The position numbers were made by a program, and so were the translations under genes. 41,668 nucleotides of DNA, from assembly GCA_903924405.1 (NCBI GenBank), contig CAIYBH010000143.1, positions 1 to 41,668 on the forward strand, in the 5' to 3' direction. The notes beneath the pieces are model-generated. The model saw nothing but the letters and a program-made list of their open reading frames with translations, ran no database searches and was not told where the DNA came from. The stretch is from an uncultured Planctomycetaceae bacterium. GTDB lineage: Bacteria; Planctomycetota; Planctomycetia; Planctomycetales; Planctomycetaceae. Positions 26,640-36,336 of the stretch are shown here, piece by piece; within the stretch, counting starts at the first letter, position 1, and each line of letters starts with the position of its first letter.

Positions 26640-27722
26640 ATGGCACCTAAAACACCCAAAAAAGTTCCCGCAACCAAGGCTCAGGACGAACATCAGGTCC
26701 TGCTCGAAAACACAGTCGGTCAGATTGAAAAGATGTTCGGCAAGGGTTCCATCATGAAGCTCGACTCCGCCGAGCAGATTGGTGGATTCCCCGGGATTTC
26801 ATCCGGTGCCTTGTCGCTGGACCTGGCACTGGGCGGACGTGGATTCCCCCGCGGGCGAATCATTGAGCTGTTTGGACCGGAATCCAGCGGAAAAACAACG
26901 CTGGCGCTGCACGCCATCGCCAGCGCTCAGAAAGAAGGCGGCATCGCGGCCTTCATTGATGCCGAACATGCGCTCGATCCACAATGGGCCCGTCGGCTGG
27001 GCGTCAATCTGGACGAACTGCTGGTCAGTCAGCCGTCTTACGGCGAAGAAGGGCTGCAGATCGCCGAAATGCTGGTGAAGTCGAATTCCGTCGACATCAT
27101 CGTCGTGGACTCGGTCGCTGCTCTCGTTCCCAAAGCCGAACTTGACGGCGAAATCGGGGATTCCCATGTGGGTCTGCAGGCCCGCATGATGAGCCAGGCC
27201 ATGCGAAAGCTCACTGGAGTCATCGCGCGTGCCCGGGCCACCGTGATCTTCATCAACCAGATTCGCGAGAAGATCGGGGTCATGTTCGGCAGCCCGGAAA
27301 CAACACCCGGCGGACGCGCCCTGAAATTCTACAGTTCCTGCCGACTGGATGTTCGCCGTATCAACCAGTTGAAAGAAGGGGAAACGACCATCGGGATGCG
27401 CATGCGTGTCAAGATTGTCAAAAACAAAGTGGCACCGCCGTTCCGCAATGCAGAATTAGACATGTACAGCACCTGCGGTATCAGCTACGAAGCCGACCTG
27501 CTGGATCTGGCCGCTGAAAACAAGATCGTGGATCGCAGCGGAAGCTGGTTCAACTTCGGTACCCACAAGCTGGGACAGGGGCGCGATCGTGCCCGCGTGT
27601 TCCTTGAAGAAAACCCGGCCGTGGCAGCAGAGATCCGGCAGCGTATTCTGTCTCTGAAAAACCTCACCGCCCCAGGTGCTGATGTGGCCGAATCCGCAGC
27701 ACCGGCCGACGACGCTGAGTGA
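26640..27722 (+). CDS. recA: RecA recombinase
   Basis: The 360-residue protein forms ATP-dependent filaments on single-stranded DNA and drives homologous recombination and the SOS response. Walker A is GPESSGKTT (residues 79-87) and Walker B is [11 protein letters not shown]. The DNA-binding loop L1 region is [20 protein letters not shown], and loop L2 is [18 protein letters not shown]. All core blocks of RecA are present, and the C-terminus is acidic and Ala-rich as usual. The N-terminus has a Lys-rich extension of about ten residues. The ATG has AGGA eight bases upstream. A strong terminator follows at 27761-27798, so recA is monocistronic. No recX or lexA is adjacent. Confidence 0.98.
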   Translation: MAPKTPKKVPATKAQDEHQVLLENTVGQIEKMFGKGSIMKLDSAEQIGGFPGISSGALSLDLALGGRGFPRGRIIELFGPESSGKTTLALHAIASAQKEGGIAAFIDAEHALDPQWARRLGVNLDELLVSQPSYGEEGLQIAEMLVKSNSVDIIVVDSVAALVPKAELDGEIGDSHVGLQARMMSQAMRKLTGVIARARATVIFINQIREKIGVMFGSPETTPGGRALKFYSSCRLDVRRINQLKEGETTIGMRMRVKIVKNKVAPPFRNAELDMYSTCGISYEADLLDLAAENKIVDRSGSWFNFGTHKLGQGRDRARVFLEENPAVAAEIRQRILSLKNLTAPGADVAESAAPADDAE

Positions 27723-27760
27723 TCCTGCCGGCCGCCACGGAACCAGACGGACGCACGAAA

Positions 27761-27798
27761 GGGCGCGTTGCCAACTCAGGCAACGCGCCCTCTTTTTT
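27761..27798 (+). terminator. Rho-independent terminator of recA
   Basis: GGGCGCGTTG (27761-27770) pairs perfectly with CAACGCGCCC (27781-27790), with a ten-base loop, followed by TCTTTTTT. It is one of the strongest terminators in the window. Confidence 0.92.
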
Positions 27799-28353
27799 GT
27801 CCTCCCACCGCACCCGAACTCCCGGATAGCGAACCGATGCCAAACCGACAAATAGTCGCGTTTCGCTCCGACGAAACGTGCGCCCTGGATTCTCACTGGC
27901 AAATCCAGTGAACCGCCCTCCGCAATCGAGCAAAAAACGCCCCGGAACTTCCATATTGCCATCATCTCGTCACCTCACTCGAAACCTGAACACCATCCCC
28001 GCAGGCTCTCTCTCATGGGCGCGACAGACTTGCCCACGGTGATTTCGCTTGTCATGCTCTTCACCCGCGTCTGTGCCCTTCAAATTTGTTGATCAGCCGT
28101 GGTGCAGGTCCATTCCGAACGGCGGTCACCTGACGTCCGCCCCGGCCGAACCAGCGTCACTGCGGCCACATGACACATCCCGGTTCCCTGCCAGTAGCCA
28201 GAGCCAGCACAGGCTGTCAGGCCCAGGTCATGGACCGGGACTCTGCGACCGACTTGTGGACTCAGACCTCGTCGGTATAAACAACTCGGTAACCTGCCTG
28301 CCCAACTCATCCTGACTTGCAAATCTCTTCACCTGACTGCCGAGTTTCCGCCA
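27799..28353. other. 555-base intergenic region, no gene seen
   Basis: Short frames on both strands lack motifs and ribosome sites. It should carry the promoter of the downstream oxidoreductase gene, but I cannot place it. Confidence 0.4.
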
Positions 28354-29472
28354 ATGCCTGACCTGATTGAGTCTATCCAGCCGAAGCTCCCTGTCCGCCG
28401 GGACGTGGGTATCGGATGCATCGGAGCTGGTTTCATCATGGCCGATTGTCATCTTGTGGCCTATCGGGAGCACAATCTGCGTCCCGTCGCCATCACCTCC
28501 CGGACGTGGACCACAGCCGAGCAGGTGGCAAAGCGGCATGCTATTCCGCGAGTCCTGAAGACCGTGGAAGAAGTGGTGGCAGACCCGGAGGTGGAAGTTC
28601 TGGACATCGCCGTACCACCGGACTGCCAGGCCGACGTGATTCAGCGTGTGCTGGCGGTGAAGAGTCGCTTGCGAGCGATTCTGGCTCAGAAACCACTGGG
28701 GCGCAATTACGCAGAGGCACTCAGGCTGGTTCAGCTTTGTGAAGACCGGGGCATAGTCCTGGCCGTCAACCAGAACATGCGGTTTGACCAATCCGTCCGT
28801 GCCTGCAGAACACTGCTTGATCAGCGACAACTTGGCGAACCAGTACTGGCCACCATCGAGATGCGGGCGATTCCGCACTGGATGCCGTGGCAGCAGCGTC
28901 AGGGCTGGGTAACGCTGCGCATCATGAGCATTCATCACCTGGATACGTTGCGATACTGGCTGGGTGAACCGGAACGCGTGTATGCCAGTATTCGCCCCGA
29001 TCCGAGAACCATGCGACAGTTTCCGCATGAGGACGGGATTGCCCTGTACATCCTCGAATTTCCGGGTGGTGTTCGGGCATCGTCCTGGGATGATGTCTGG
29101 ACCGGGCCGTCGCGAGAGGGCAGTGCGGAAGATCACGGCATTACCTGGCGTCTGGAGGGCACGGAAGGGCTGGCCATCGGCACGATCGGCTGGCCCGGAT
29201 ATCCTGCGCGAGTCCCCAGTACACTGAAGTATTCGACAATAAACGACCGGGGCATCTGGCATTGCCCGACATGGGACTCAGTCTGGTTTCCGGACGCCTT
29301 TATCGGCCCGATGGCCGAGCTGCTGTGTGCGCTCGAAGAGCACCGTGAACCGTCGATTTCCGGCCGCAGCAATCTTCCGACGATGGCACTGGTTGATGCC
29401 TGCTACCTGTCAGCGCGTGAGCACAGGGCCATTAGTCCGGCCGAAGCCGCGGAACGATCCCGGCAGGACTGA
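28354..29472 (+). CDS. Gfo/Idh/MocA family NAD(P)-dependent oxidoreductase
   Basis: The 372-residue protein has the N-terminal dinucleotide motif [20 protein letters not shown] (residues 18-37). The family motif AQKPLGRN matches the EKPL/xKP block with the catalytic Lys. Later blocks are [12 protein letters not shown] and [18 protein letters not shown], the HxxD-type segment with catalytic His and Asp. Members oxidise or reduce sugars, inositols and related polyols; planctomycetes carry many copies. The specific substrate cannot be told. The start ATG 28354 is preceded by a poor site, and no better start lies in frame near it. A GC-rich hairpin without T tract follows at 29497-29515. There is no obvious partner gene; gap is 134 bases downstream on the same strand. 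Confidence 0.9.
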   Translation: MPDLIESIQPKLPVRRDVGIGCIGAGFIMADCHLVAYREHNLRPVAITSRTWTTAEQVAKRHAIPRVLKTVEEVVADPEVEVLDIAVPPDCQADVIQRVLAVKSRLRAILAQKPLGRNYAEALRLVQLCEDRGIVLAVNQNMRFDQSVRACRTLLDQRQLGEPVLATIEMRAIPHWMPWQQRQGWVTLRIMSIHHLDTLRYWLGEPERVYASIRPDPRTMRQFPHEDGIALYILEFPGGVRASSWDDVWTGPSREGSAEDHGITWRLEGTEGLAIGTIGWPGYPARVPSTLKYSTINDRGIWHCPTWDSVWFPDAFIGPMAELLCALEEHREPSISGRSNLPTMALVDACYLSAREHRAISPAEAAERSRQD

Positions 29473-29594
29473 AACAACCATAACCCCCAAAACCGGGCCC
29501 GCTCTTCTCGCGGGCACCGACCGGAATTGGCGCCTCCATTCCCAGCCGTTAAACTTCCCGACTCCTGTCCATTTTCTGTGTCTCGTTTTTGTGA

Positions 29595-30605
<1,011 letters not shown>

Positions 30606-30638
30606 GGCGGTCTGATCCCTATCGCGTTTCGCGAAAAC

Positions 30639-30669
30639 AAAAGCCCGGCCTGCAAAGGTCGGGCTTTTT
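30639..30669 (+). terminator. Rho-independent terminator of gap
   Basis: AAAAGCCCGGCC pairs with GGTCGGGCTTTT (with one G-T pair), ending in a run of T residues at 30665-30669. It lies 33 bases after the gap stop codon. Confidence 0.9.
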
Positions 30670-30965
30670 CTTTCCTGGCGGTGAATTGGTGAATTGGGGC
30701 CATCCATCTGTCGGGCGGTCCCGCAAGTTCCCTGGCAATTTGGTGTTGCGCATGGGCTATTGATGCTTCACACACGGATTGCGGGCTCTCCGCTGATACT
30801 CCGCTGAAGCTCCACCAACACACCCCGCCAGGATGTCCGGGCCATGTCGTCGCGCCCGCCTGATACTGCCATGGATCGTGGACAAGAGCAGCAAACCGAA
30901 GGCACTGCAACTGCCGGAAAACCAGTACCGGGACTTACCGTGGGAGTAAAATGACAGACGGCTGG

Positions 30966-31027
30966 CCCCGGTTTCCGCCCCGGTTTCCGCCCCGGTTTTC
31001 CGCCCCGGTTTTCCGCCCCGGTTTTCG
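30966..31027. repeat. Minisatellite of five 12-13 base units
   Basis: Five tandem copies of CCCCGGTTT(T)CCG run from 30966 to 31027: the first two units are 12 bases, the next two 13 bases with an extra T, the last is shortened. It lies in the 660-base gap between gap and the toxin-antitoxin pair. On the minus strand it would read as GRKPG-type repeats in two overlapping open frames, but no start site or domain supports a gene there. The rest of that gap holds nothing I recognise. Confidence 0.9.
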
Positions 31028-31266
31028 ACGGCTCGCAAGGCAGAGCGACCTTTTGGCATCGGAGACTCACAAAATGATCCACGGATGAGCCGAACCGTCC
31101 AACATGGGCGAAACGACACCAGACGCTTCACCGGATTGGTTCAAGTCGAAGCATGAAAAGTCTTGCTCCACAGATACCCAGAGGGTAGCATAGAAGTTTG
31201 ATCGGCAGTCCACACGGGTCTGTATCCGTTGCTTTTCGCGTGGTTTTGCTGACCGAGGGGTCTGAA

Positions 31267-31509
31267 ATGAATCTCACACTGACACTTCAACCCCATCAGG
31301 CTGCTGAGCTTAAGCGACGTGCGTCGCTGGCCGGCACCGATATCCACACCCTGCTCATGCAGATGGTCTTTGATGCCGATTCGGCGGACGAACCGTCAGG
31401 TGGTGATCTTCCGTACGAACGCTGGAGACAGCAGTTCCAGCAGTGGGTGCGTACTCATGAAACCCGCAACCCCGACGTCGATGACAGTCGCGAGAGCATG
31501 TACGACTGA
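31267..31509 (+). CDS. Putative antitoxin partner of the PIN-domain toxin
   Basis: The 80-residue protein starts at ATG 31267 with GAGGGG seven bases upstream; the frame is open further to 31198 but without a better site. The N-terminal half (MNLTLTLQPHQAAELKRRASLAGTDIHTLL) looks like the short strand plus helices of a ribbon-helix-helix or AbrB-like DNA-binding antitoxin. The C-terminal half is acidic and polar, ending ESMYD, as expected for a toxin-wrapping tail. Its stop codon overlaps the start of the PIN gene by one base (TGATG), giving tight coupling. Function is inferred mostly from size and gene arrangement; the family is not one I can name. Confidence 0.7.
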   Translation: MNLTLTLQPHQAAELKRRASLAGTDIHTLLMQMVFDADSADEPSGGDLPYERWRQQFQQWVRTHETRNPDVDDSRESMYD

Positions 31510-31967
31510 TGCGTATCCTTGTCGACACCAACGTTTTGCTGAGATCTGCTGAGCCGGGTCACGCCCACTTTCAGTTTAGTGTTGAGGCGATCGATCTGCT
31601 CCGAAGTCACGGACACGACTTGGTGCTGGTGCCACAAATCCTTTACGAGTATTGGTCGGTAGCCACTCGTCCGTTGGCCAATAATGGATTCGGGTTGAGT
31701 CCAGCTGAGGCTAAAGTGGAACTGACGATGCTTCGAAGACTGTTTCGGCTGCTGCAGGATGAGCGAGGGATTTATTCCATGTGGCATGATCTTGTGGTTC
31801 AGCATGCCGTCCGCGGCAAGCAGGCGCATGACGCGCGATTGGCTGCTGCTGCCCAGCGTCACCTCATTACACATGTGTTGACTTTCAACACCACTGATTT
31901 TCTGCGATATTCGTTCCTGACTGCAGTGTCGCCACCGGACATCTGCTCGGGTGCGATCACCATTTGA
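31509..31967 (+). CDS. PIN-domain ribonuclease, VapC-like toxin
   Basis: The 152-residue protein begins MRILVDTNVLLRSAEP, the classic PIN opening with Asp6. Other acidic metal ligands are Glu47 (YEYWSVATRP), Asp108 (QAHDARLAAAA) and Asp130 (TFNTTDF), so the site looks complete. PIN toxins of this type cleave RNA with Mg2+ or Mn2+ and are held inactive by the co-encoded antitoxin. The YEYWSVATRPLANNGFGLS segment is typical of a PIN subgroup common in planctomycetes and cyanobacteria. The gene overlaps the antitoxin stop by one base. An ISAs1-type transposase remnant begins about 100 bases downstream, consistent with a mobile or unstable spot. Confidence 0.88.
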   Translation: MRILVDTNVLLRSAEPGHAHFQFSVEAIDLLRSHGHDLVLVPQILYEYWSVATRPLANNGFGLSPAEAKVELTMLRRLFRLLQDERGIYSMWHDLVVQHAVRGKQAHDARLAAAAQRHLITHVLTFNTTDFLRYSFLTAVSPPDICSGAITI

Positions 31968-32063
31968 ATCTCTGTCATTGCGAGAAGTGGTTACTGAGCC
32001 GATCAATTCGGTATCGCAGGTCTCCAAAGAACGAATTCCGCCGCAACGCTGCCAGTATTCCGT

Positions 32064-32309
32064 TTGCAGGTCCTGCAGGGGCGGAGTCATTGGGGGATTG
32101 AGAACAGTCTGCACTGGCAACTGGATATGACGTTCCGCGAAGACGATTGCCGAGTCCGCAAAGGTCACAGCGACGCAAGTCTCAGCGTGATCCGTCGCCT
32201 CGCTCTGAGTATGCTGAAGAACGATAAAACAGAAAAACTCGGAATCAGGAATAAACGACTGCTCGCCGCATGGGATACCGACTACCTCGCAAACGTCCCC
32301 TTCGGATAA
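32064..32309 (+). pseudogene. C-terminal remnant of an ISAs1-family transposase
   Basis: About 75 residues match the end of ISAs1-type (DDE_Tnp_ISAs1) transposases: GRSHWGIENSLHWQLDMTF, then REDDCRVRKGHSDASLS, then IRRLALSMLKNDKT and AAWDTDYLANV. The Glu in HWGIEN is the last acidic residue of the DDE triad. The rest of the transposase, with the two Asp residues, is absent: upstream bases 31980-32070 do not continue the protein and contain a stop in frame. No terminal inverted repeats were found. It is therefore a dead fragment, not an active element. Confidence 0.85.
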
Positions 32310-32336
32310 AGACTGAGCACGCAATCACCCTGACCG

Positions 32337-33344
32337 TCAGCCGGAAACCGCGTCCGTCTGGAGCCCCGGTCCCAGCATTGTCAGAAAGGCGGCCCGCACC
32401 TTATCCACCGCCACCTTGATCGGGCCAGGAAGCGTGCAACCCGAGGCCAGGTGGTGCCCACCCCCAGCAAACTGCTCGGCCAGGGCAGCCACATTATGCG
32501 GCTGGCGACATCGCAGACTGAATTTGATCTGGCCAGTCGGCAGCTCAACCGCAATGAAGGCCGCTTCAGAACCAGCAATGGTCAGACACTGGTTCACAAG
32601 TCCCTCAGTGTCGGCCGCCACGGCTCCCGTCTCCGCCAGATCCCGCGCCTCAACCTGCACCCAGACCAGACGACCTTCCGCTTCGGCCGTCGCCCGCCCT
32701 AAAATGCGACCACCCATGCGCAGACGCGACATCGACACCTGCTCGTGAACCAGGCTGTAAACGCTATGCGGAACAGCACCCGCATCCATCAGGGACGCCG
32801 TAATTCGCAGGGTGCGGGGCGTGGTCGAGGGAAATCGAAACCAACCCGTATCCGTGGCGATGGCCGCATACACCCAATTTGCGGTGGTCGAATCAAAACC
32901 AACCCCGAAAAACTGAGCCAGCTCGAAAATTAATTCCCCGGTCGCAGCCGCTGTGACGTCCCGAAACTCCAGCGCCTCCATCTGATCGGAACTGACATGA
33001 TGATCAATCACCACCCGCACAGCCCCGGAATTACGCACTACGTCAGCCATTGACCCCAACTGCTGCCACGAACTGGTATCCACAATCAGGATCACATCCA
33101 CAGGAGGCAGTGTGGCTTTGGTAATATCTCCATTCAGTTTCGAAATGGCACCCGGTGGATTCATGAACTCAAGATTCGCCGGTGCAGCAGAACCATTCAC
33201 GACAACGACCGACTTACCAAGTGCCAGCAGAATCGCCCGCAGGCCCAGCTCAGACCCCAGCGCATCAGCATCCGGGCGAACATGACTTGTGATCAGGAAC
33301 GACGAATGCCTGTCAATCAGCTCTTTAAGAGGTGTCCAGTCCAT
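32337..33344 (-). CDS. DHH-family phosphoesterase, NrnA-like (nano-RNase / pAp phosphatase)
   Basis: The 335-residue protein has the DHH-family motifs in order: HVRPDADALGSELG (residues 21-34), VDTSSWQQLG, VVIDHHVSS, and the DHHA1 C-terminal GGGHHLASGC. These are the metal-binding and substrate-binding blocks of NrnA, which degrades very short RNA fragments and in some bacteria dephosphorylates 3'-phosphoadenosine-5'-phosphate. I set the start at ATG 33344 (MDWTPLKELI), where family similarity begins; in-frame ATG codons at 33398 and 33416 would add 18-24 residues, and none has a good ribosome site. It is divergent from murD and has the transposase remnant 27 bases beyond its stop codon. Confidence 0.9.
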   Translation of the reverse strand: MDWTPLKELIDRHSSFLITSHVRPDADALGSELGLRAILLALGKSVVVVNGSAAPANLEFMNPPGAISKLNGDITKATLPPVDVILIVDTSSWQQLGSMADVVRNSGAVRVVIDHHVSSDQMEALEFRDVTAAATGELIFELAQFFGVGFDSTTANWVYAAIATDTGWFRFPSTTPRTLRITASLMDAGAVPHSVYSLVHEQVSMSRLRMGGRILGRATAEAEGRLVWVQVEARDLAETGAVAADTEGLVNQCLTIAGSEAAFIAVELPTGQIKFSLRCRQPHNVAALAEQFAGGGHHLASGCTLPGPIKVAVDKVRAAFLTMLGPGLQTDAVSG

Positions 33345-33756
33345 GGCCGACACAGCAGCGTCCTTTGACGAGATGATTCCGGAGGTGAAAAGTGTCATAC
33401 TGACTGCCGCCTGCACAACCAGCGAAATGCTGCGTGCTGTACAAGGGTACCATCAGGCGAACGGCGCATCGCCTGAACAATCCGAACCCGGAACGACGAA
33501 ATCCCGCTTCAAAGAAAGCGATCCGCCATAAAGTTTCAGAGCCCATGGCTGGCGGCCTTAAACGCCCGCAGACACAAAAAGTGCCCCGCTGCAGACTTCA
33601 AAGCCCCTGCAGTCCATCCTCTGAAAACTCCTGACCAGTTGCAAGCTGTTTCCGCAGAAAGCCTCTGAAAAACCTTATTCCCTGACCAATTGAGACATCC
33701 TGCGGCCATTGCCGACAGGCTTTCTATCTCCCCCATTCCCGGAACCACTCTGAACC
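33345..33756. other. 412-base divergent intergenic region
   Basis: The region lies between the DHH phosphoesterase and murD and should hold both promoters. No gene or strong hairpin is seen; short frames at 33325-33634 overlap on both strands and look random. Confidence 0.4.
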
Positions 33757-35169
33757 ATGCTGATCTATCGTAATCTGCCTGTAACCGTCATGGGGCTGGG
33801 AAGCTTTGGAGGAGGACTCGCAGCCGCCCGATTCCTCGCCGCTCAGGGCGCGCTCGTTACCATCACCGACCAGAAAAAAGAACACGAACTGGCCGAATCA
33901 CTGGCACAGCTGGACCACGTGCCCCTGCATCGACTGGCTCTGGGCGGTCATCCTGACGATGTGCTCAGCAACTGTCGCCTGCTGGTCGTCAATCCTGCGG
34001 TTCCTCCTGAGCACCCAATCGTTGTTCAGGCTCGTCAGGTCGGCATTGATGTGACCACAGAAATCGAACTGTTCCTGAGACATCAGCGGGGCAAAGTCAT
34101 CGCCGTCACAGGAAGCAATGGTAAATCCACAACGACAGCCCTCATCCACCATCTGCTGAAACATTCCGGCAGCCCCGGGACGGCCTGGCTGGGAGGAAAC
34201 ATCGGCATCAGCCTGCTGGACCAACTGGACAGCATCACCTCGGATGATCATGTCGTCCTTGAACTCAGCAGCTTTCAACTGCACCTGCTGCGTTCCCGAC
34301 GATTTCGCCCGGACATCGCCGTACTGACCAACTTTTCCCCCAATCACCTCGACTGGCATGGAACTCTGGAAGCCTATCGCATGGCCAAGCAGGGAATCTT
34401 CGCTGCTCAGTCACGCACAGACTGCAGCATCATTCCGACAGCGTTGGAGGAAACTGAACACGCCGTCAGGACCACCTGGCGAATTCGTGGTCGGTTGCAT
34501 TGTTTTGCCATCGAAGACACCGGCCACGATGGTGCGTTTTTCGAGGCCGGATCCCTCATCCTCCGCACTCACCACGGAACGCAGGAGGATTCCGTGCGTT
34601 TGTCAGCCCCACGGCAACTCCCGGGACAACACAACCAACTCAATCTCGCAGCAGCCTGCTGTGCTGCCTGGCTGGCTGGTAGTAATCCGCTGACCTTTGC
34701 TGATTCCATCCGTTCCTTCCAGCCACTCCCGCATCGACTGCAGTGCGTGGCCGATCGTGGTGGCCGCCAATTCTGGAATGACTCCATCGCCACCACACCG
34801 GAATCCGCGATCGCCGCACTGAAACATTTCTCGGGACGCGCTGTGCTGCTGGCCGGTGGCTACGACAAAGGTCAGGACCTGCAGGAATTCGCCGGTGAAA
34901 TCCAGCGCTCTGCCCGCGGCGTGGTTCTGATGGGGCAGACAGCAGAGTCGCTGCAGCAACTGCTGAACAGCTCATCGCAGGGCAGGGCACTCGCCATCGA
35001 AAAGGCTGCGGACTTCCACGACGCGTTCGCTCGTGCTGTTGCAATGAGCCGTCCGGGCGATATTGTTCTGCTTTCGCCGGGTTGCGCAAGCTATGGCTGG
35101 TTCAGGGATTATCGTCAGCGCGGCGAACAGTTTCAGGCACTTGCCGGGGAATGGAAACCAACTCAATGA
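33757..35169 (+). CDS. murD: UDP-N-acetylmuramoylalanine--glutamate ligase (MurD)
   Basis: The 470-residue cytoplasmic ligase adds glutamate to UDP-MurNAc-L-alanine in peptidoglycan synthesis. The N-terminal substrate domain starts VTVMGLGSFGGGLAAARFL. The ATP loop is VTGSNGKSTTT (118-127). Central blocks are LELSSFQL (168-175), TNFSPNHLDWHG (191-202) and the carbamylated-Lys position MAKQ (Lys211). The C-terminal domain ends with LLSPGCASYGWFRDYRQRG. The usual NDSKATN block reads NDSIATTPES (341-350), so Lys is replaced by Ile. This resembles a MurD subgroup with DSxxTTPE, and the glutamate stereochemistry may need checking. Its presence supports the view that planctomycetes make peptidoglycan. 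It overlaps the next gene by four bases. No other mur or fts gene is in the window, so it lies outside a classical dcw cluster. Confidence 0.92.
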   Translation: MLIYRNLPVTVMGLGSFGGGLAAARFLAAQGALVTITDQKKEHELAESLAQLDHVPLHRLALGGHPDDVLSNCRLLVVNPAVPPEHPIVVQARQVGIDVTTEIELFLRHQRGKVIAVTGSNGKSTTTALIHHLLKHSGSPGTAWLGGNIGISLLDQLDSITSDDHVVLELSSFQLHLLRSRRFRPDIAVLTNFSPNHLDWHGTLEAYRMAKQGIFAAQSRTDCSIIPTALEETEHAVRTTWRIRGRLHCFAIEDTGHDGAFFEAGSLILRTHHGTQEDSVRLSAPRQLPGQHNQLNLAAACCAAWLAGSNPLTFADSIRSFQPLPHRLQCVADRGGRQFWNDSIATTPESAIAALKHFSGRAVLLAGGYDKGQDLQEFAGEIQRSARGVVLMGQTAESLQQLLNSSSQGRALAIEKAADFHDAFARAVAMSRPGDIVLLSPGCASYGWFRDYRQRGEQFQALAGEWKPTQ

Positions 35170-36068
35170 CTCACACGTCTTCCCGCACCGCTGCGTGGTT
35201 GCGCACAAGCCTGCTGCTCCTGCCACTCTGCCTGTGCAGCTGCAGCGAAGAACCTCGGACCGCTGATCCCGCAGCGATCGCTCGTCAGGCAGCCGCCAAC
35301 ACCACCACCACTGTGCGCATGACGCCGGAAGAACTGAAACGACAACTGAATTGTTTTCAGGCCGAGTTTCGGATGCTTGGAAACGAAATCGTCGAAGGCA
35401 CTCTGTACCAGACCGGCATCAAAAATATTCAACCCCTCGCCGGCCTGCCTCTGCGAGCCCTCGATCTGGGGATGACTCAGGTGGACGATCTGACTCCACT
35501 TGTCGGCATGAAACTGGAACGGCTGGACCTGGAAAACACATCCGTCGCCAGCCTCGCCCCGCTGCAGGGCATGCCGCTGCAGATCCTGAAAATGCAGAAA
35601 ACCAAAGTCACCGATTTTTCCATACTGAAGGGCATGCCCCTGAAACAACTCAATGTCCTGGATCTGCCTTTCACCAATACCGATCTGGAATTGCTGCAAC
35701 AGGCACCGCTGGACACCATCTGGCTTGCTGGCACTCAGGTGACAGAGCTTTCCATGCTGCCCGTGAAGTCCCTCAAAAGCCTCGACATTGAACGCACGGC
35801 TGTTGCCAGTCTGGACGTGCTTGCCGGTTGCTCGCTACTGCAACGACTGAACATCGCCGAGACACCCGTCTCGGACCTCACACCACTGCAGGGATTGAAA
35901 TTGCAGCGAATCACTCTCACCCCGAATCGCATTCAGACGGGTATGGAGATTCTGCGAAACATGAAATCTCTGACTCAGATTCAGGTCCGCATGGATGAAC
36001 CCATGTCGGCGGTCGACTTCTGGAAACGCTACGATCTCGGACTGTGGAAGTCCACAGACACCCCGTAG
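35166..36068 (+). CDS. Leucine-rich-repeat lipoprotein
   Basis: The 300-residue protein starts at ATG 35166, which overlaps the murD stop (ATGA). A lipoprotein signal follows: basic start, LLLLPLCLCSCSEEP with a lipobox-like LCLC/CSC cysteine at about residue 24-26. Then come a helical segment (TPEELKRQLNCFQAEF) and about eight leucine-rich repeats of 20-24 residues. The repeat pattern is LxxLxLxxTxVxDLxPLxGMxL, seen in LRALDLGMTQVDDLTPLVGM and its successors. It ends DFWKRYDLGLWK, a tail often found on planctomycete LRR proteins. LRR proteins bind other proteins, and a membrane-anchored scaffold or ligand-binding role is plausible but unknown. Tight coupling to murD hints at a cell envelope role. 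Confidence 0.83.
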   Translation: MTHTSSRTAAWLRTSLLLLPLCLCSCSEEPRTADPAAIARQAAANTTTTVRMTPEELKRQLNCFQAEFRMLGNEIVEGTLYQTGIKNIQPLAGLPLRALDLGMTQVDDLTPLVGMKLERLDLENTSVASLAPLQGMPLQILKMQKTKVTDFSILKGMPLKQLNVLDLPFTNTDLELLQQAPLDTIWLAGTQVTELSMLPVKSLKSLDIERTAVASLDVLAGCSLLQRLNIAETPVSDLTPLQGLKLQRITLTPNRIQTGMEILRNMKSLTQIQVRMDEPMSAVDFWKRYDLGLWKSTDTP

Positions 36069-36084
36069 CGTTCTCAACGGCCCC

Positions 36085-36240
36085 GGGAGGGCGAAGTTCC
36101 ACCTGAGCCGATGAACTCAACGGGACCGGGAGGGCGAAGTTCCATCTGAGCCGCCCACATCACACCAAACGGGAGGGCGAAGTTCCATCTGAGCCGCCCA
36201 CATCGCACCAAAACGGGAGGGCGAAGTTCCACCTGAGCCG
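36085..36240 (+). repeat. Four tandem copies of a 43-44 base intergenic repeat
   Basis: A 26-base core, GGGAGGGCGAAGTTCC followed by AYCTGAGCCG, starts at 36085, 36128, 36171 and 36215, giving periods of 43, 43 and 44 bases. The 17-18 base spacers are of two types: one like ATGAACTCAACGGGACC, the other like CCCACATCRCACCAAA. The array lies between the convergent ends of the lipoprotein gene and purD. The same core recurs near 41.2-41.6 kb. Confidence 0.93.
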
Positions 36241-36336
36241 TTGATCTCAGAAAATCTCATGACCACTCAGCAGATGCCTTCGCGCTCCCAATCAGCGGCA
36301 ACAGCTTAACGAGAACGACAAGTCTTCCACCCGCTG

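Noticed and set aside
28228..29262. Long minus-strand open frame of 344 codons
   Set aside because: It is antisense to the Gfo/Idh/MocA oxidoreductase with its clear NAD motif.
29497..29515. GCCCGC/GCGGGC hairpin after the Gfo/Idh/MocA gene as a terminator
   Set aside because: It has no T tract on either side; too weak to call as a feature.
30757..31131. Minus-strand frames across the minisatellite with GRKPG repeats
   Set aside because: The repeats are explained by the tandem DNA units; there is no start signal or domain, and two frames overlap each other.
36085..36240. Possible CRISPR array
   Set aside because: Spacers are only 17-18 bases and not unique (two related types), and no cas gene is nearby.
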